Origin: Roseimaritima ulvae
GTDB lineage: Bacteria; Planctomycetota; Planctomycetia; Pirellulales; Pirellulaceae
Length of the DNA stretch: 64,000 bases
Direction of reading: 5' to 3'
Assembly: GCF_008065135.1 (NCBI RefSeq)
Contig: NZ_CP042914.1
Location: 6,491,404 to 6,555,403, forward strand
The notes under the pieces are model-generated. The model worked only from the letters and a program-made list of their open reading frames with translations. It was not told the DNA's origin and did not search any database. A program made the translations under genes and the position numbers. Below are positions 35,485 through 44,295 of this stretch, piece by piece. Position 1 is the stretch's first letter, and each line of letters opens with the position of its first letter.

Positions 35485-36912
35485 CTAATATGCGACTGCC
35501 TCGGCCGCATCCCCGGCTTCTCCAGCCTCCGCCTCATCCTCTGTATCCTCCGGCTCCGCCATTTCTTGCTGGTTGACTTTGCCGACGGTGTCTCGCAGCC
35601 GTTTCAGATGGTCCACCTGCTGTTCCACGAAGGTTAGTTGCTGTTGGGCGTCCAGCCGCTTGGTTTCCGCTTCGGCGATGTCGCGTTGCTGCTGGCGGAG
35701 CGAGGTGGGGTTGGTGTCATCGAGCGGCTCGCGGGCCACCTGCAGGCGTTTTTCGGCAGCCTCGAGGGTCTGCTTGGCATGCTGCAGTTTTAGTTTGGTT
35801 TGTACCGCCAGTTGCTCCAGCTGCAATTCCAACAGTTTCTGTTGCTGACGTCTGGCCGTTATTTCAGCCACTAAACGCGGCTTCGCTTCTGCAACTATGT
35901 CGGGGCGGTACAACCGTGGAAGCCGCCGCAACTCATCTTGCTTGGCGTTGATTTCTTGAATGCAGCGGGCCAGCTCACCGGCTACCCGGTTGGCCTCTTG
36001 CCCCATGGCCAGCAACGTCTGGAGAGGCGGTGCTGGAACGGGCCTGTCCGTCGGCGGGCTTGTCACAGGACCAGCCGTCCGACTGTCCGGCGCCTCCTGC
36101 AATCCCCGCCGGGCAGTTGAGTCAGGGTAAGGCACCGGTGTTGCGTAATAATGGATATCATCTGCCTGAACGGACTCTGGTATGTATCTTGCTGGCGGGG
36201 CGTTGATGCCTTGCGGCGCATTGCCGGATCTCGTGTACGGCATCCCAGGAATCCGCGAGAGCGCGTTCGTCGGTTCCGTGTCCCAACGCAGCGGATCGGG
36301 CTCGCCGAGCAACTCGTTGATCCGCCTAGCTACGATCTGGTCCTTGGCAGCTTCGCGGTTTTTCCAGTCCATTTGCAGCTGCATCAACCGCTGCTGTGCT
36401 TCTGAAAGCTGCAGTTTCTGTTGCTGGTGACGATCATCAAACTGCTTCGCTACCGCCTCTTCCAACTCCGCACGTTTGGCGTCATAGCCGTCGCTTTGCG
36501 GGTCGAGCTGCCGTAGTTCGTCGGCCAGCTGGCGTGCCGGATCAAACGGGTTCGTAGCAAAACCGGCTTGGGCTCCCGCTGCCGGCGCAGGTCGCCGCTG
36601 ATCGTGCGAGGGGCGAAAGTTTGGGGTAGGAGCAAACGCGTCGCTGGCTGACCCAAAATCTGACTGAGGAAAAGCGTGTTGTCGATCGGTAGGCTGCGGG
36701 AAAGCAGGCGGAATGGTCGCGGCCGGTTGGTTCCGCACTCCTGGGTCTTGCGTAAGGGCAAAGCCTCGGCCTTGAGTAGGACGCTGTTGTTGAGCCTGCA
36801 ACTGGTCGTATCCGACAACGGCGGCAAACACGCTCAGCGGAACCAGCGGCACGGCCAACCACCAACTTCGCCAACGGCGAATAGCGGCAAGTTGAGAATC
36901 AGTTGCGTTCAT
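35485..36912 (-). CDS. Membrane-anchored coiled-coil protein of ECF/kinase operon
   Basis: A 475-residue protein I do not recognise by family. One N-terminal membrane helix (~13-32) is followed by a Gln/Pro-rich low-complexity region, a coiled coil (~135-175), a Pro-rich linker, a long second coiled coil (~310-430) and an acidic tail. It should expose its body outside the cytoplasmic membrane. ATG 36912 is chosen because it overlaps the kinase stop by 14 bases and has GGAG nearby; the open frame extends further upstream inside the kinase gene. It is the third gene of a sigma factor/kinase operon, so it may be the output or sensor partner. Confidence 0.75.
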   Translation of the reverse strand: MNATDSQLAAIRRWRSWWLAVPLVPLSVFAAVVGYDQLQAQQQRPTQGRGFALTQDPGVRNQPAATIPPAFPQPTDRQHAFPQSDFGSASDAFAPTPNFRPSHDQRRPAPAAGAQAGFATNPFDPARQLADELRQLDPQSDGYDAKRAELEEAVAKQFDDRHQQQKLQLSEAQQRLMQLQMDWKNREAAKDQIVARRINELLGEPDPLRWDTEPTNALSRIPGMPYTRSGNAPQGINAPPARYIPESVQADDIHYYATPVPYPDSTARRGLQEAPDSRTAGPVTSPPTDRPVPAPPLQTLLAMGQEANRVAGELARCIQEINAKQDELRRLPRLYRPDIVAEAKPRLVAEITARRQQQKLLELQLEQLAVQTKLKLQHAKQTLEAAEKRLQVAREPLDDTNPTSLRQQQRDIAEAETKRLDAQQQLTFVEQQVDHLKRLRDTVGKVNQQEMAEPEDTEDEAEAGEAGDAAEAVAY

Positions 36913-38404
36913 CGAAATACTCCGGGGTTGATAGAGAATCCAGCGTGGCTTCCAGTGCTCGCATGGTTTGTTGCCAGCGTTCCGCTTCCCAACTGGCATC
37001 GAACCCAGCGTCGGCGCCGGGCGGATCGGAACGGGGCGTTGTCGCTTCAGACGGTGAGCTGTCGAGGACGGACTCGGACGCGGCCTGCGCGGTACCGGGC
37101 GGCGGAGGCACCGAAAGCGCGTTGTGGGTGCCTGGCCTGTACTGCCAAACCGCAACGCTCACCACCGTGGCCAGGATCGTTGCGGCCGCGGCCACGCGGC
37201 GTCCAATTCTGACACGGCCTGATGATTCGCCGCCGCGCAGCCGCTGAGGCAAAGGCATCTGCCCCGGCTGACGAACATGTTGCAACGCCGCACGCATCAA
37301 CTCGGCCGCTTCTTCCGCGCTGGCAATCCGCTGCAACACATCGACTTGCATCAGAGCCTGGACCAAGCGGCTGAACCAAGGCGGCATGCGTTCGTTAATC
37401 TCGTGAACCGGACGTGGCGGCGCATCGCAGATTTTTCGCAGCACCGCCAAGGGGCTTTCGGCGCGAAACGGCGGCCGCCCGGTTGCCAGGGCAAACAACA
37501 AACTGCCCAGACTGAACAGATCACTACGGGCATCGACCGCGTCACCGCTCGCCTGCTCGGGGCTCATAAACTGCGGCGTGCCGGCGATCATGCCGCTGAC
37601 CGTCAGCGTGGCGTCGTCCAGCGCACGGGCCAAACCGAAATCGCTGATCAACACCCGTCCGTTACCGGCTTCGACCAGCATGTTGGCCGGTTTGACGTCG
37701 CGATGGATCACGCCTTGGCGGTGAGCGGCCGCCAGGCCTTCGGCGATTTGCACGCCCACTCGCAACACGTCCTCCAACTCCATCGCACCGTCGGTGTCGA
37801 TGCGTTGTTGCAGGTTGCCGCCGGCGACAAAGGGCATCACCAAATAGGGCAGGGCGGCTTCGGTTTCGATGCCGTAGATGGGGATCACATGCGGATGCAC
37901 GATCGCCGCGGCCGCTTGAGCTTCACGCATGAAGCGCTGCCGAGCCGCCCCGACGCCGGCCAAATGCGGCGCCAGGACTTTGATCGCAACGGGTCGGTTG
38001 AGTTCGCGGTCGACGCCCCGCAGCACGACGCCCATCCCACCCTGTCCAATGATTTCGACGATTGGATAATTTCCCAACAGCCCCAATTCGTGAGTTGATT
38101 CAGACGGTTGCAGCAGCGGTTGGATCCACCGCAGCGATGCGTCCAAGGATGCGTCGGCGGGCTGGGACGGCAGCAGGGGCTCGCCGGCAACGGCCAGCGT
38201 CGAATCGCGGAGCATGGAACGGGTTTCGGTCCACCACAGTTCGCTGCCGGCCAGCTCATGCAAGGCGTCGCGGCAATGCTCGCAACCGGCCAGATGGGCT
38301 TCCGCTAGAGCGGCTTGTTCGGGCGGCAGACAATCGTCCAGCAAACGCTGCAGTTGGCCGCGAGAGCAAGGCGATTCGGGTGTGGGACGTGGTTTGGCGA
38401 TCAT
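36899..38404 (-). CDS. Ser/Thr kinase with anti-sigma-type zinc finger
   Basis: A 501-residue protein. The N-terminus (~15-55) carries a zinc-binding anti-sigma-like motif, His37-x3-Cys41-x2-Cys44. A complete kinase domain follows: GQGGMG (120-125), Lys142, HRDVKPAN (234-241) and DFG (255-257), so it should be active. One membrane helix lies at ~403-421, with a short Pro/Ser-rich extracytoplasmic tail. Its start overlaps the sigma factor stop as ATGA. The layout suggests that the zinc finger holds the upstream ECF sigma factor and that kinase activity controls its release, as inferred for planctomycete ECF/kinase pairs. Confidence 0.9.
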   Translation of the reverse strand: MIAKPRPTPESPCSRGQLQRLLDDCLPPEQAALAEAHLAGCEHCRDALHELAGSELWWTETRSMLRDSTLAVAGEPLLPSQPADASLDASLRWIQPLLQPSESTHELGLLGNYPIVEIIGQGGMGVVLRGVDRELNRPVAIKVLAPHLAGVGAARQRFMREAQAAAAIVHPHVIPIYGIETEAALPYLVMPFVAGGNLQQRIDTDGAMELEDVLRVGVQIAEGLAAAHRQGVIHRDVKPANMLVEAGNGRVLISDFGLARALDDATLTVSGMIAGTPQFMSPEQASGDAVDARSDLFSLGSLLFALATGRPPFRAESPLAVLRKICDAPPRPVHEINERMPPWFSRLVQALMQVDVLQRIASAEEAAELMRAALQHVRQPGQMPLPQRLRGGESSGRVRIGRRVAAAATILATVVSVAVWQYRPGTHNALSVPPPPGTAQAASESVLDSSPSEATTPRSDPPGADAGFDASWEAERWQQTMRALEATLDSLSTPEYFDERN

Positions 38405-39015
38405 TCTTCCCACCTCGTGGCGACCAGTTCTCGAATGCGGCGGAGGATCCGGCAGCGGGCGACATACACGGCGCTGTCGGTTAGCTTCAACTCTTGGGCC
38501 ACTTGGGCGACGCTGTGGCCTTCCACCGTGGTCCGCCAAAACGCCATCCAGTTGGCTTCGCCCGTACGGCGGCGGACTTCGCCCGAGGCCCAGCGGAACA
38601 GTTGCTCGCGACGGCCGCGTTCAAATTCTTCGATCAGCTGAGTTTCCGCGTCCATGGACGAATCGGCCAACTGTTCCAGCGGCAAGCCGTCATGGGTGTC
38701 CGGGGAGTGAACACGCTCGGCGGCCAAGCGACGAAAGCGATCGATGGTGGCATTGCGAGCGATTTTGGATAACCAGCCGCGAAACGAACCGGCGGCGTTT
38801 GGATCGAAGCGATCGATGGCGCGGGAAACCGTCAGAAAAACTTCCTGCACGATTTCGCGAGCGTCCGCGTCCTGGCAGCCACGGCGTTGAGCCAACCGAT
38901 AGACCAGCGGCTCATAAACCACCGCAAATTCGCTCCACGCCGCGTTGTCACGCGGATCGCGCAGCCGCAGCAGCAAACTAGCACGTGTCGCCGGATCGGA
39001 CCCCAATGCTGCCAT
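38401..39015 (-). CDS. ECF-type RNA polymerase sigma factor
   Basis: A 204-residue sigma-70 family factor with only regions 2 and 4. Region 2 includes DAREIVQEVFLTVSRAI and FRGWLSKIARNATIDRFRR; region 4 has the helix-turn-helix EGHSVAQVAQELKLTDSAVY. It is the first gene of a three-gene operon with the zinc-finger kinase and the coiled-coil protein. Planctomycetes have many such ECF/kinase units. Its promoter target is unknown. Confidence 0.93.
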   Translation of the reverse strand: MAALGSDPATRASLLLRLRDPRDNAAWSEFAVVYEPLVYRLAQRRGCQDADAREIVQEVFLTVSRAIDRFDPNAAGSFRGWLSKIARNATIDRFRRLAAERVHSPDTHDGLPLEQLADSSMDAETQLIEEFERGRREQLFRWASGEVRRRTGEANWMAFWRTTVEGHSVAQVAQELKLTDSAVYVARCRILRRIRELVATRWEE

Positions 39016-39130
39016 GGTTTGATTTGGATGTTGGTTTGTTGTGCCTACGGTCGCCGGAAGCGAATTTCCCGGCTAACAATAAACCACACGCAGCCCGAAG
39101 CCAAACCTTGCGCCAAAAGCGATTTTTTTA

Positions 39131-39237
39131 GTAGCATGGGCCCCCGGCCCGTGTTGGCTCTTCGTAGCATGGGCCCCCGACCCGTGTTGGCTCGGCGAGG
39201 AACTTCCCTTTCTACACGGGCCAGGGGCCCATGCTAC
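39131..39237. repeat. Three GTAGCATGGG-family repeats
   Basis: Two forward copies (39131-39154 and 39164-39187) and one inverted copy (39214-39237) lie between the sigma factor operon's 5' side and a small membrane protein gene. The inverted copy can pair with either forward copy, giving two alternative hairpins. Confidence 0.9.
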
Positions 39238-39245
39238 TTTTCTTA

Positions 39246-39365
39246 CTACTGACTCGACCGTTTGGCCAGGAACACGACGACGGCGACAATGGCTACCGTC
39301 ACGACGACGGGCAGCGCGATAAGCAACCCGATGATGATCAGCTCTGGTAATCCTGGCATACCCAT
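39246..39365 (-). CDS. Small single-span membrane protein (39 aa)
   Basis: A 39-residue open frame. It starts MGMPGLPELIIIG and continues as one hydrophobic helix of about 27 residues, ending in a short basic tail (AKRSSQ). The amino end (PGLPELIII) recalls TatA-like starts, but there is no amphipathic helix after the membrane segment, so it is not a normal TatA. The stop lies eight bases from an inverted GTAGCATGGG repeat, matching the position of repeats at other gene ends here, which supports its being a real gene. No strong Shine-Dalgarno sequence is visible. Function is unknown. Confidence 0.5.
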   Translation of the reverse strand: MGMPGLPELIIIGLLIALPVVVTVAIVAVVVFLAKRSSQ

Positions 39366-39449
39366 GTGGAAACTCGATTAGGCGGTGGAAAGCTTACGGC
39401 TATAATAGACGAACCGATTGGTTGATTCGCATTCTACGGGCTGAGCTTG

Positions 39450-39992
39450 ATGACCGCCGCAAAAAAATATTTGCCGCATTACACGGTTTCGGACTACCAG
39501 CAATGGGAAGGTGACTGGGAACTGTGGCAGGGTATCGCGGTTTCGATGAGTCCTGGGCCATTCGGACGGCACCAAGCGGCGGCAAAACGGCTGTTAATCC
39601 TGCTGGACAATGAACTCCGGCGTTCCAACTGCCAAGCCGAAGTGATCCACGAAATGGACTGGATCGTGAGCGATGACACCGTGGTCCGGCCGGATGTCGT
39701 GGTGTTGTGCGACGGAGTACCGGATCGCTATATCGAAACCACGCCCGCGGTGGTCGCCGAAGTCCTCTCCGATTCGACTCGCGGGCGTGACACCACTTAC
39801 AAACGCGACCTGTATGACGAACTGGGCGTCGAAGTCTATGTGCTGATCGATCCCGATGTGCAGACGCTGGAAATCTACCGCAGAGATACCAGCGGGAATT
39901 GGCAAGGCGAGTCGGTTACCGATAGCGTCATGTTTTCGGTATGCAGTGGTTGTGAACTGCGCCTGACCCGCACCGCGTTGTTCGCCCCCTAG
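39450..39992 (+). CDS. Uma2 family protein (DUF820, putative endonuclease)
   Basis: A 180-residue PD-(D/E)XK-like protein. It has the family start (YTVSDYQQWEG, then WELWQG), a VRPDVVVLCD segment with the catalytic-type Asp, and VVAEVLSDSTRGRD. Uma2 proteins are plentiful in cyanobacteria and planctomycetes, and their function is unproven. ATG 39450 is chosen over the TTG codon just before it. The stop TAG is the first TAG of a 14-bp tandem repeat. It is a lone gene between opposing neighbours. Confidence 0.85.
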   Translation: MTAAKKYLPHYTVSDYQQWEGDWELWQGIAVSMSPGPFGRHQAAAKRLLILLDNELRRSNCQAEVIHEMDWIVSDDTVVRPDVVVLCDGVPDRYIETTPAVVAEVLSDSTRGRDTTYKRDLYDELGVEVYVLIDPDVQTLEIYRRDTSGNWQGESVTDSVMFSVCSGCELRLTRTALFAP

Positions 39993-40106
39993 CCCATCTC
40001 CCGTAGCCCATCTCCCGTAGCCCATCTCCCATAGCTATGCTCGCCAGAGCGTGGGGACCGCGCACCAATCCACCGTCTGGCACGTAGCCTAGGCTTCCAG
40101 CCTGGG
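39990..40106. repeat. 14-bp tandem repeat and dispersed CGTAGCCTAGG repeat
   Basis: Three copies of TAGCCCATCTCCCG lie at 39990-40031 (third copy one base different); the first TAG is the stop codon of the Uma2 gene. A CTCGCCAGAGCG element follows (near 40040). A CGTAGCCTAGGCTTCCAGCC element at 40083-40106 recurs as an identical copy at 59951-59974, upstream of tex. Confidence 0.85.
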
Positions 40107-40148
40107 AATCTAGCTGGCAATTGTCAGCCTGGAAAGGCTGTCGTACTT

Positions 40149-41108
40149 CTACCGCACGTGCTCGCTGACCCAACTGGACGCCAGCAGCCAGACCAGCAGG
40201 CCTTTCTGCGCATGCATGCGATTGCCCGCTTGGCGAATGATTTGGCTCTGCGGGCCGTCGATCACTTCTTGTGTGATTTCTTCGCCGCGAACGGCCGGCA
40301 AGCAGTGCAGTACGCAGGCGTCCTTGTGGGCCTGCGACATCAATTTTTGGTCGACGCGATAAGGAGCAAAGATCTTGCGGCGCTGCTCCGCCTCGGCTTC
40401 TTGTCCCATGCTGATCCACACGTCGGTATAGATCACATCGGCTTCGGCGATCACATCCGAGGGATGCTCGACGCGGGACAGCTGAGCATCGGGATAGGCT
40501 TTGCGAACCCGTTCCAGCCAAATGTCATCGATGGCATACCCATCCGGGCAAGCCAGGGTGAAGGGCATGCCCAGGATCGCGCAGTGCAGCGCTAGCGAGC
40601 GGGCCACGTTGTTGCCGTCGCCGACGAACATCACGTGGCGTCCGGTCAGGTTGGCAAAGTCGAACTCGCCGTCGCCGCTGAAGACTTCGCCGATCGTGAG
40701 GATGTCGGCCAAGGCTTGGCAGGGGTGGCTCAGGTCGGTCAGCCCGTTGATTACCGGCACGGCTTCAAAACGAGCCAGCTCTTCGACTCGCGCGTGTGAC
40801 TTGGCGCGACAGATCACGGCATCCAAAAACTGTCCCAGCACGCGGGTAAAGTCCGCCGGTGATTCGCGTTTGCCCCAGCCCACGTCTTCGCCCAAGAACA
40901 GGCTGCCCCCGCCCAACTGGTTCATCCCCGCTTCGAAACTGACACGGGTCCGCAAGCTGGGTTTTTCAAACAGCAGGCCGACGGTTTGGCCCGCAAGAAT
41001 CGGCGGCCGATGGCCGTCACGAAGCAATCGTTTGAGGTGCACCGCCGTCGCCAGAATGGTGCGAACTTCCGTCGGTGTTAAATCGAAGAGGGTAAGCAGA
41101 TGTCGCAT
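40149..41108 (-). CDS. argF: Ornithine carbamoyltransferase
   Basis: A 319-residue enzyme that joins carbamoyl phosphate to ornithine to give citrulline. The carbamoyl phosphate loop reads SLRTR, and [19 protein letters not shown] and [10 protein letters not shown] (ornithine site) are all intact. ATG 41108 is chosen because it begins the conserved N-terminus ([11 protein letters not shown]). It is the last gene of an argB / argD-like / argF operon, 42 bases after the argD-like stop. Confidence 0.96.
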   Translation of the reverse strand: MRHLLTLFDLTPTEVRTILATAVHLKRLLRDGHRPPILAGQTVGLLFEKPSLRTRVSFEAGMNQLGGGSLFLGEDVGWGKRESPADFTRVLGQFLDAVICRAKSHARVEELARFEAVPVINGLTDLSHPCQALADILTIGEVFSGDGEFDFANLTGRHVMFVGDGNNVARSLALHCAILGMPFTLACPDGYAIDDIWLERVRKAYPDAQLSRVEHPSDVIAEADVIYTDVWISMGQEAEAEQRRKIFAPYRVDQKLMSQAHKDACVLHCLPAVRGEEITQEVIDGPQSQIIRQAGNRMHAQKGLLVWLLASSWVSEHVR

Positions 41109-41150
41109 GGGTCGATTCTGGAGCAAGTTATAGAAAGGAAAGAAGACGCG

Positions 41151-42281
41151 TTAGCCGATGGCGGGTTCGCGTTCGATGGTTTGAAAGACAAGTTTCAGCG
41201 ATTCCACCGACCGCTGCAGTTGTTCGTCGGAGATCGTCAACGGAGGTTGCAGTCGCAAGGTATGGGTGCCGGCCGTGCCCACTCGCACGTTGTGCGAGCG
41301 CAACTGGGCTTGGACCTCGGCGGCCTCCACATCCAATTCCATCGCCACCAACAAGCCGCGACCGCGGACCTCCCGCACGAATTCGAAATCCTCTTGCAAC
41401 CCAGCCAGCTGCTGCAGCCAGAGGTCGCCGCGGCGTTGAGCATCCTGCAGCAAGGACTGATCGTCAATCGCCTGCAGCGTAGCCAGGGCCGCGGCCGCGA
41501 CCAGAGGGCTGACGGGATCGGTTTGCAGTCCGGGATGGTTTTCCAGCGAAGCGGCCAGCGACTGCCCCAGCAACACCGCGCCTAAGGGAAGCCCGACGGC
41601 CAGGCCCGCCGCCAACACCAAGGCATCGGGAACGACTTCGTCGGCGGCGGCATAATGGAACCGGCCGCTGACGCCGATGGGCAGCTGAGTTTCATCGAAA
41701 ATTAACAACAACTGATGTTCATCGGCCAGTTGCCGCAGCGTCGCGAGAAACTCGGCCGGCAGCGACTGCAAGCCATCGTGGGTTTGCAGTGGCTGGACCA
41801 AGATGGCCGCCGTTTGATCGTCGATCGCTTCAGCCACGGCCGCCGCATCGCCGGCCGGGCAATGCACAAAGCCGGCCATCAGCGGCCCCAGATCCTGCTG
41901 CTGCTGAGGGTCCCCCGCCGCCGCTCGAGCCGCCAGAGATTGCCCGTGGTAATCGCCCACGAAGGTGATCACCTTGTACTTCGGTCCGCCGTGAATCCGA
42001 GCCGCGGCGATCGCCCACTCGGTGGCCAAGTCGCCGCAGACGGTCAGAGCGGCCGTGGTGCCAAAGCAAGCCGCCGCGAGTCGTTCCCGCAGCGCCGCGT
42101 CCAACTTGGCCGAGACGTCCTCGACCAACAGCAACTCCGCCGCTTGTTGACCGATGGTTTGAGCGACTTGCACCGCGGCATTACCGAGGATCGCTTGCCC
42201 GCCAGCGGGGAACAGATCGATCGCCTCGCCAGCCGGTTCGTCGTCAACCGGTTCGTCGTCATCAAGAGTCGAAGAATTCAT
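41151..42281 (-). CDS. Class III aminotransferase-like protein lacking the PLP lysine (ArgD paralogue)
   Basis: A 376-residue class III (ornithine/acetylornithine) aminotransferase-fold protein. It keeps ITFVGDYHGQS and Asp196 of the LIFDETQ motif that contacts the PLP ring nitrogen. The cofactor-binding region reads PDALVLAAGLAVGLPLGA, so the Schiff-base lysine (AKG in ArgD) is Ala225. The SGAEANE motif has become GDLATEW, and EPIQGEGG has become QPLQTHDG. The N-terminal substrate segment is shortened and acidic. It should therefore be catalytically inactive as an aminotransferase. It sits between argB and argF, the place of argD in many arginine operons, and may be a structural or regulatory paralogue. 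A true argD must lie elsewhere. Confidence 0.85.
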   Translation of the reverse strand: MNSSTLDDDEPVDDEPAGEAIDLFPAGGQAILGNAAVQVAQTIGQQAAELLLVEDVSAKLDAALRERLAAACFGTTAALTVCGDLATEWAIAAARIHGGPKYKVITFVGDYHGQSLAARAAAGDPQQQQDLGPLMAGFVHCPAGDAAAVAEAIDDQTAAILVQPLQTHDGLQSLPAEFLATLRQLADEHQLLLIFDETQLPIGVSGRFHYAAADEVVPDALVLAAGLAVGLPLGAVLLGQSLAASLENHPGLQTDPVSPLVAAAALATLQAIDDQSLLQDAQRRGDLWLQQLAGLQEDFEFVREVRGRGLLVAMELDVEAAEVQAQLRSHNVRVGTAGTHTLRLQPPLTISDEQLQRSVESLKLVFQTIEREPAIG

Positions 42282-42306
42282 AGCAGCCCAACAGTAAGCG
42301 GATCAT

Positions 42307-42402
42307 GGTCGTCTTTCGCTCCGCGAAAGCATCGCAACAAAATAGTTCTCTCAGAGCAAACAAATGATTTAAAACGTTGCTTTCGCGGAGCGAAAGACGA
42401 CC
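42307..42402. repeat. Perfect 25-bp inverted repeat, CTTTCGCTCCGCGAAAG type
   Basis: The arms at 42307-42331 and 42378-42402 are perfect reverse complements around a 46-base AT-richer loop. Each arm is itself partly self-complementary (CTTTCGC and GCGAAAG). A third partial copy (GGAGCGAAAGACGAT) follows at 42405-42420, ending just before the argB stop. The element lies inside the arginine operon, between argB and the argD-like gene. Confidence 0.92.
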
Positions 42403-42425
42403 AACGGAGCGAAAGACGATCTTGA

Positions 42426-43295
42426 TTAGGGCACGATTTGCGTTCCCACGCCGCTGGTGGTGTAAATCTCCAGCAGCAGGGAATGTCTCAAACAACCGTC
42501 GACGATGTGGACCTTGCCGACGCCTCGATTCAAGGTCGCCAGACAAGCTTCGACCTTGGGAATCATACCGCCTTCGATGACGCCCTGCTGAATCAGCTCG
42601 CGGGCTTCGTCGGCGGTCAGCGAATTAATAATGCTATCCGGATCGTCTTTGTCGCGTCGCACGCCATTGACGTCGCTCAAAAAGATCAGTTTTTCGGCTC
42701 CCAAGGCTTCGGCCACGGCCATCGCTGCGGTGTCGGCGTTGACGTTCAAGTGTTCGCCATCGCTTTCATCCACACACATCGACGGGATCACAGGCACTTG
42801 ATCGGTGTACGACAGGCCTTCGATGACTTGGCGTTCCACGCGAGTGACTTCGCCCACATAGCCCAGGTCGCCGCCGTGACCGTCCAGCTGCAGGCGGCGG
42901 CCGAACAGCACATTGGTGGTGTGCACCGACAGGTTCATGCCGCGGCCGCCGAGGTATTCGATCTGTTGGGTCAGGTACTCGTTCAGCTCACCCGCCAGCA
43001 CGGTGCGAACGATATCCCGCGTGGGCTGGTCGGTGACGCGACGACCATGCACAAACTGCGGTTCGATGCCCGCTTTCTTCAGAGCTCGGGTGATCGCCTT
43101 GCCGCCGCCGTGCACGATCACTGGCCGCATGCCCACGGTTTCCATAAAGATCACGTCGACCAGGATGTGCTGCAGCGCGGCTTCATCGTCCAGCAGGCTG
43201 CCGCCCAGTTTGATCACGGTGGTTTTTCCACGAAATCGACGAATCCAGCCCATCGCTTCGATTAAGGTATTGGCTTTCGCAATGGCTTCTTGCAC
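42426..43295 (-). CDS. argB: Acetylglutamate kinase
   Basis: A 289-residue enzyme that phosphorylates N-acetylglutamate, the second step of arginine synthesis. It has VIKLGGS near the start, the VHGGGKAIT loop, and LSDVNGV and GMIPKVEA motifs of the nucleotide and substrate sites. The start is GTG 43295, with a GGAG sequence ~12 bases upstream; the N-terminal helix it gives is the one seen in arginine-sensitive hexameric enzymes, so feedback control is plausible. It is the first gene of the argB / argD-like / argF operon and diverges from proC. Confidence 0.95.
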   Translation of the reverse strand: MQEAIAKANTLIEAMGWIRRFRGKTTVIKLGGSLLDDEAALQHILVDVIFMETVGMRPVIVHGGGKAITRALKKAGIEPQFVHGRRVTDQPTRDIVRTVLAGELNEYLTQQIEYLGGRGMNLSVHTTNVLFGRRLQLDGHGGDLGYVGEVTRVERQVIEGLSYTDQVPVIPSMCVDESDGEHLNVNADTAAMAVAEALGAEKLIFLSDVNGVRRDKDDPDSIINSLTADEARELIQQGVIEGGMIPKVEACLATLNRGVGKVHIVDGCLRHSLLLEIYTTSGVGTQIVP

Positions 43296-43424
43296 GCCGC
43301 AGGTGCTCCAAACTGTGGGGACTGTTCGAAATCGGAAAAACCGATCAATCTAGGAGGAAACGAGGCGTATTGTCAACATTCCATCGTGATTCCCACACTC
43401 CTGTCGTCGACGAGACACGAAAGC

Positions 43425-44243
43425 ATGAACCGGATCGAAGGTAAACTTGTCCTGCTGGGCGGTGGAAAGATGGGGCGGGCCCTGATCAAGGGGGTTTTAT
43501 CCGCCGGTGTCACGACCGAATCGCAGCTTACCGTAGTCGAACCCCACGCCGGGGCTCAACAGTGGTGGCGTGACGAATTGCCGGGCGTGAGCGTCACGGG
43601 CGATGGCCAAGCAGCCATCGAGGCGGCTCAGATCGTACTGGTCGCGGTCAAACCCAACGTCGTTCAACAGGTTGCCGGCTCGTTTTCGGGCTCCTGGGGC
43701 GAGCGTTTGGTGATTTCCATCGCCGCCGGCGTCACGCTCGAACGCCTCCAAAACCTGTTCGACAGCCGCTGCGTCGTACGCGTCATGCCCAACACGCCCT
43801 GCTTGGTCGGCGCGGGAGCTTCGGCGTATGCCTGTGGCGAAGCCGTTTCGTCGGAGCAGGCGGCGACGGTGGCGGCGATCTTCTCCGCCGTGGGCGTGGT
43901 CGATCAGGTCGACGAACAACTGCTCGACGCCGTCACGGGGCTGAGCGGATCGGGGCCGGCGTACGTGTTTGTGATTATCGAAGCGTTGGCCGATGGCGGC
44001 GTGGCGGCCGGACTGCCGCGGCCGCTGGCCATGCAATTGGCCACCCAGACGGTCTTGGGCGCCGCTCAATTGCTGCAGGAAACCGGCGAACACCCCGCCG
44101 CCCTCAAGGATGCCGTGGCCAGCCCGGGGGGGACAACCATTGCCGGTTTGTCGGTGTTGGAACAAAATGGCCTACGGTCGGCTATGATCGAAGCGGTCAA
44201 GGCGGCCACCGAACGCAGCCGGGCCCTCGGTTCTCACGCCTAA
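43425..44243 (+). CDS. proC: Pyrroline-5-carboxylate reductase
   Basis: A 272-residue NADPH-dependent reductase completing proline synthesis. The Rossmann motif is LLGGGKMGRALIKG, with VAVKPNVV, RVMPNTPCLVG and the P5CR signature VASPGGTTIAGL near the C-terminus. ATG 43425 is chosen, because the 45-residue extension open upstream would run into the divergent argB start. It leads a probable proC / 80-aa protein / hisE / hisG run. Confidence 0.95.
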   Translation: MNRIEGKLVLLGGGKMGRALIKGVLSAGVTTESQLTVVEPHAGAQQWWRDELPGVSVTGDGQAAIEAAQIVLVAVKPNVVQQVAGSFSGSWGERLVISIAAGVTLERLQNLFDSRCVVRVMPNTPCLVGAGASAYACGEAVSSEQAATVAAIFSAVGVVDQVDEQLLDAVTGLSGSGPAYVFVIIEALADGGVAAGLPRPLAMQLATQTVLGAAQLLQETGEHPAALKDAVASPGGTTIAGLSVLEQNGLRSAMIEAVKAATERSRALGSHA

Positions 44244-44295
44244 CCCGGACCACTCACACTTTTTTGCTCGGTTACGATCGAGGGAGTCAACATCC

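Noticed and set aside
39246-39365. Reading the 39-residue membrane protein as TatA
   Set aside because: It has the short PELxII start but lacks the amphipathic helix and acidic tail that TatA needs.
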